NCBI GenBank assembly: GCA_964549105.1
Contig: CAZJTZ010000014.1
Location: 1-64,000 of the forward strand
DNA length: 64,000 bases
Source: Hydrogenedens sp964549105
Lineage (GTDB): Bacteria > Hydrogenedentota > Hydrogenedentia > Hydrogenedentales > Hydrogenedentaceae
Direction of reading: 5' to 3'
Position numbers and translations under genes: made by a program. Below, piece after piece: positions 63,002 to 64,000 of this stretch (the stretch's first letter is position 1; each line of letters starts with the position of its first letter). The notes under the pieces are model-generated. The model did not search any database and was not told where the DNA came from. It saw only the letters and a list, made by a program, of their open reading frames with translations.

Positions 63002-63718
63002 ATGCAGAGGTCTTATAATCGAGCCAATAACGAACTTCGCCCTATTACAATTGAGAAAAATTATACAAAGTATGCACATGGCTCCGTTTTAGTTTCCTTT
63101 GGAGATACAAAAGTAATATGTACTGCATTTGTGGAGAATAGGCTGCCTTCCTGGCTAAGAGATTCAGGACAAGGATGGATTACTGCTGAATATGGTATGC
63201 TTCCAGGAGCAACTTCTCAAAGAGGGGATAGGGAATCCATTCGGAAAGGAAGGTCTCAGGAAATCAGTCGGTTGATTGGTAGAAGTTTGAGAGCCGTTTT
63301 TGACCTTAGTCAAATGGGTGAATGTCAGGTAACAGTGGATTGTGATGTAATCCAGGCAGATGGTGGAACAAGAACAGCATCCATAACAGGTAGTTTTGTT
63401 GCTGTTTATGAAGCATTAAAATCCTCAGTAGATAAAGGCTTTTTGAAAAAAATCCCAGTAATAGATTTATGTGCTGCTGTTAGTGTCGGTTGGGTTAATA
63501 ATGAATACTTGTTGGATTTGGACTACAATGAAGATACCCAGGCAGTAGTGGATATGAATGTAGTAATGAATTCTAAAAAAGAATTAATTGAAATTCAAGG
63601 TTGTGGTGAACATGGGGTATTTACCCGCGAACAATTGAACCAGTTTATTGACCTTGCTGAATATGGCATTCAGCAAATTATTGAAATACAAAAAAAGGTA
63701 ATGGATTGGAATGAATAA
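63002..63718 (+). CDS. rph: Ribonuclease PH
   Basis: A 238-residue phosphorolytic 3'-5' exoribonuclease that trims tRNA 3' ends. I chose ATG 63002, which gives the standard N-terminus RANNELRPITIEKNYTKYAHGSVLVSFG (in parts NELRPITIE and AHGSVLVSFGDTKVI) and has GAGGA about 11 bases upstream; the open frame to 62942 has no family similarity. The conserved RGDRESIRKGRSQEISRLIGRSLRA-type loop (RGDRESIRKGRSQEI) and CDVIQADGGTRTASITG are present. The stop is within the start region of rdgB. Confidence 0.97.
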   Translation: MQRSYNRANNELRPITIEKNYTKYAHGSVLVSFGDTKVICTAFVENRLPSWLRDSGQGWITAEYGMLPGATSQRGDRESIRKGRSQEISRLIGRSLRAVFDLSQMGECQVTVDCDVIQADGGTRTASITGSFVAVYEALKSSVDKGFLKKIPVIDLCAAVSVGWVNNEYLLDLDYNEDTQAVVDMNVVMNSKKELIEIQGCGEHGVFTREQLNQFIDLAEYGIQQIIEIQKKVMDWNE

Positions 63719-64000
63719 TAAAAAAATCCTTGTTCTCGCAACAGGCAACCAAAACAAATATCATGAAATTAAAGAGATTATGGATATACCTGATTGGGAG
63801 ATAAAATTCTTAAAAGATTTTCCAAACACTATTATTCCCGAAGAAACAGGTTCAACTTACGAAGAAAATGCACATATAAAAGCTAAAACTTGCGCGGACA
63901 AACTCCAATTACCATCGCTGGCAGATGATTCCGGATTAGAGGTAAATGCTCTTGACAGAAGACCCGGAGTCTATTCTTCAAGATATGGAGGTGTAGAAGG
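63711..64000 (+). CDS. rdgB: XTP/dITP pyrophosphatase (partial)
   Basis: The frame starts at ATG 63711, eight bases before the end of rph, and runs off the right edge. The visible part reads ILVLATGNQNKYHEIKEI (substrate-binding TGNxxK), ETGSTYEENAHIKAKTCAD, and LADDSGLEVNAL with RRPGVYSSRYGG, the HAM1 signatures. The enzyme removes non-canonical purine nucleotides from the pool. An rph-rdgB pairing is common in bacteria and supports the call. Confidence 0.95.
   Translation, partial: MNNKKILVLATGNQNKYHEIKEIMDIPDWEIKFLKDFPNTIIPEETGSTYEENAHIKAKTCADKLQLPSLADDSGLEVNALDRRPGVYSSRYGGVE

Noticed and set aside
10000..64000. CRISPR arrays or tRNA genes
   Set aside because: Scanning gaps by eye found no regularly spaced repeats and no cloverleaf-like sequence with a TTCGA loop; a tRNA scan would settle it.

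Overview
The window is AT-rich bacterial DNA with dense coding on both strands and no rRNA or tRNA gene that I could find. The organism has a Gram-negative type envelope: a tripartite RND efflux locus, several secreted or lipid-anchored proteins, two prepilins and a PilX-like protein. Metabolic genes point to a heterotroph that degrades glycans (GH116-like, GH36-like and sialidase-like enzymes, galactokinase, a sugar-type ABC ATPase) and activates aryl acids (two phenylacetate-CoA ligases with an ACT-domain protein). No marker here fixes the phylum. The mix recalls uncultured PVC-like or Hydrogenedentota-like bacteria, but that is only an impression.

Layout. 1-7059: the end of an RND adaptor gene, then two RND permeases in one transcription unit. 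7165-12256: tpiA, secG, murA, hisD and hisC. 12300-15896 (minus strand): a small winged-helix regulator with a membrane protein, then a CoA-transferase overlapping an alpha/beta-hydrolase. 16258-18142: ilvE, a small membrane protein and a class II aldolase. 18146-19066: a membrane protein with a caspase-like His/Cys pair. 19542-19805: rpsT. 19824-25439 (minus): two large secreted proteins with carboxypeptidase-regulatory-like repeats and thioredoxin-like ends, a TPR metallopeptidase and RidA. 25608-30028: an HGSNAT/DUF5009-like acyltransferase, a sialidase-like protein and a long coiled-coil protein ending in a MshEN domain. 30402-35698: an excisionase-type DNA-binding protein, a degenerate repeat region, a HEAT-repeat protein and a pilin-type cluster. 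35908-41821 (minus): galK, an msmK/ugpC-type ATPase, three envelope proteins and a GHKL ATPase. 42133-43182: a DUF1016 nuclease gene broken by one in-frame stop. 43645-46808: paaK-ACT-paaK. 46923-51232: a GH36-like enzyme, a DUF47 regulator with a PiT transporter and a YjfB-like small protein. 51251-58651 (minus): a GH116-like glycosidase, a DUF1858 protein, a CPBP-like membrane protein, nth and a PolX-family protein. 58657-64000: lon (minus), then ctpA, rph and the start of rdgB (plus).

The observations I would follow up first are a PolX protein whose polymerase carboxylates are replaced (Asn-Ile-Asn) while its PHP domain looks intact; a PilX-like protein with a CxxCH haem-attachment motif; a polytopic membrane protein with a clan CD-like His/Cys pair; a GHKL ATPase heading a run of envelope genes; and a single-stop pseudogene of a DUF1016 nuclease beside dispersed palindromic repeats. 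No CRISPR array, prophage, insertion sequence with a transposase, or complete new defence system is visible. Few convincing intrinsic terminators are seen, and many neighbouring genes are separated by a few bases or overlap.
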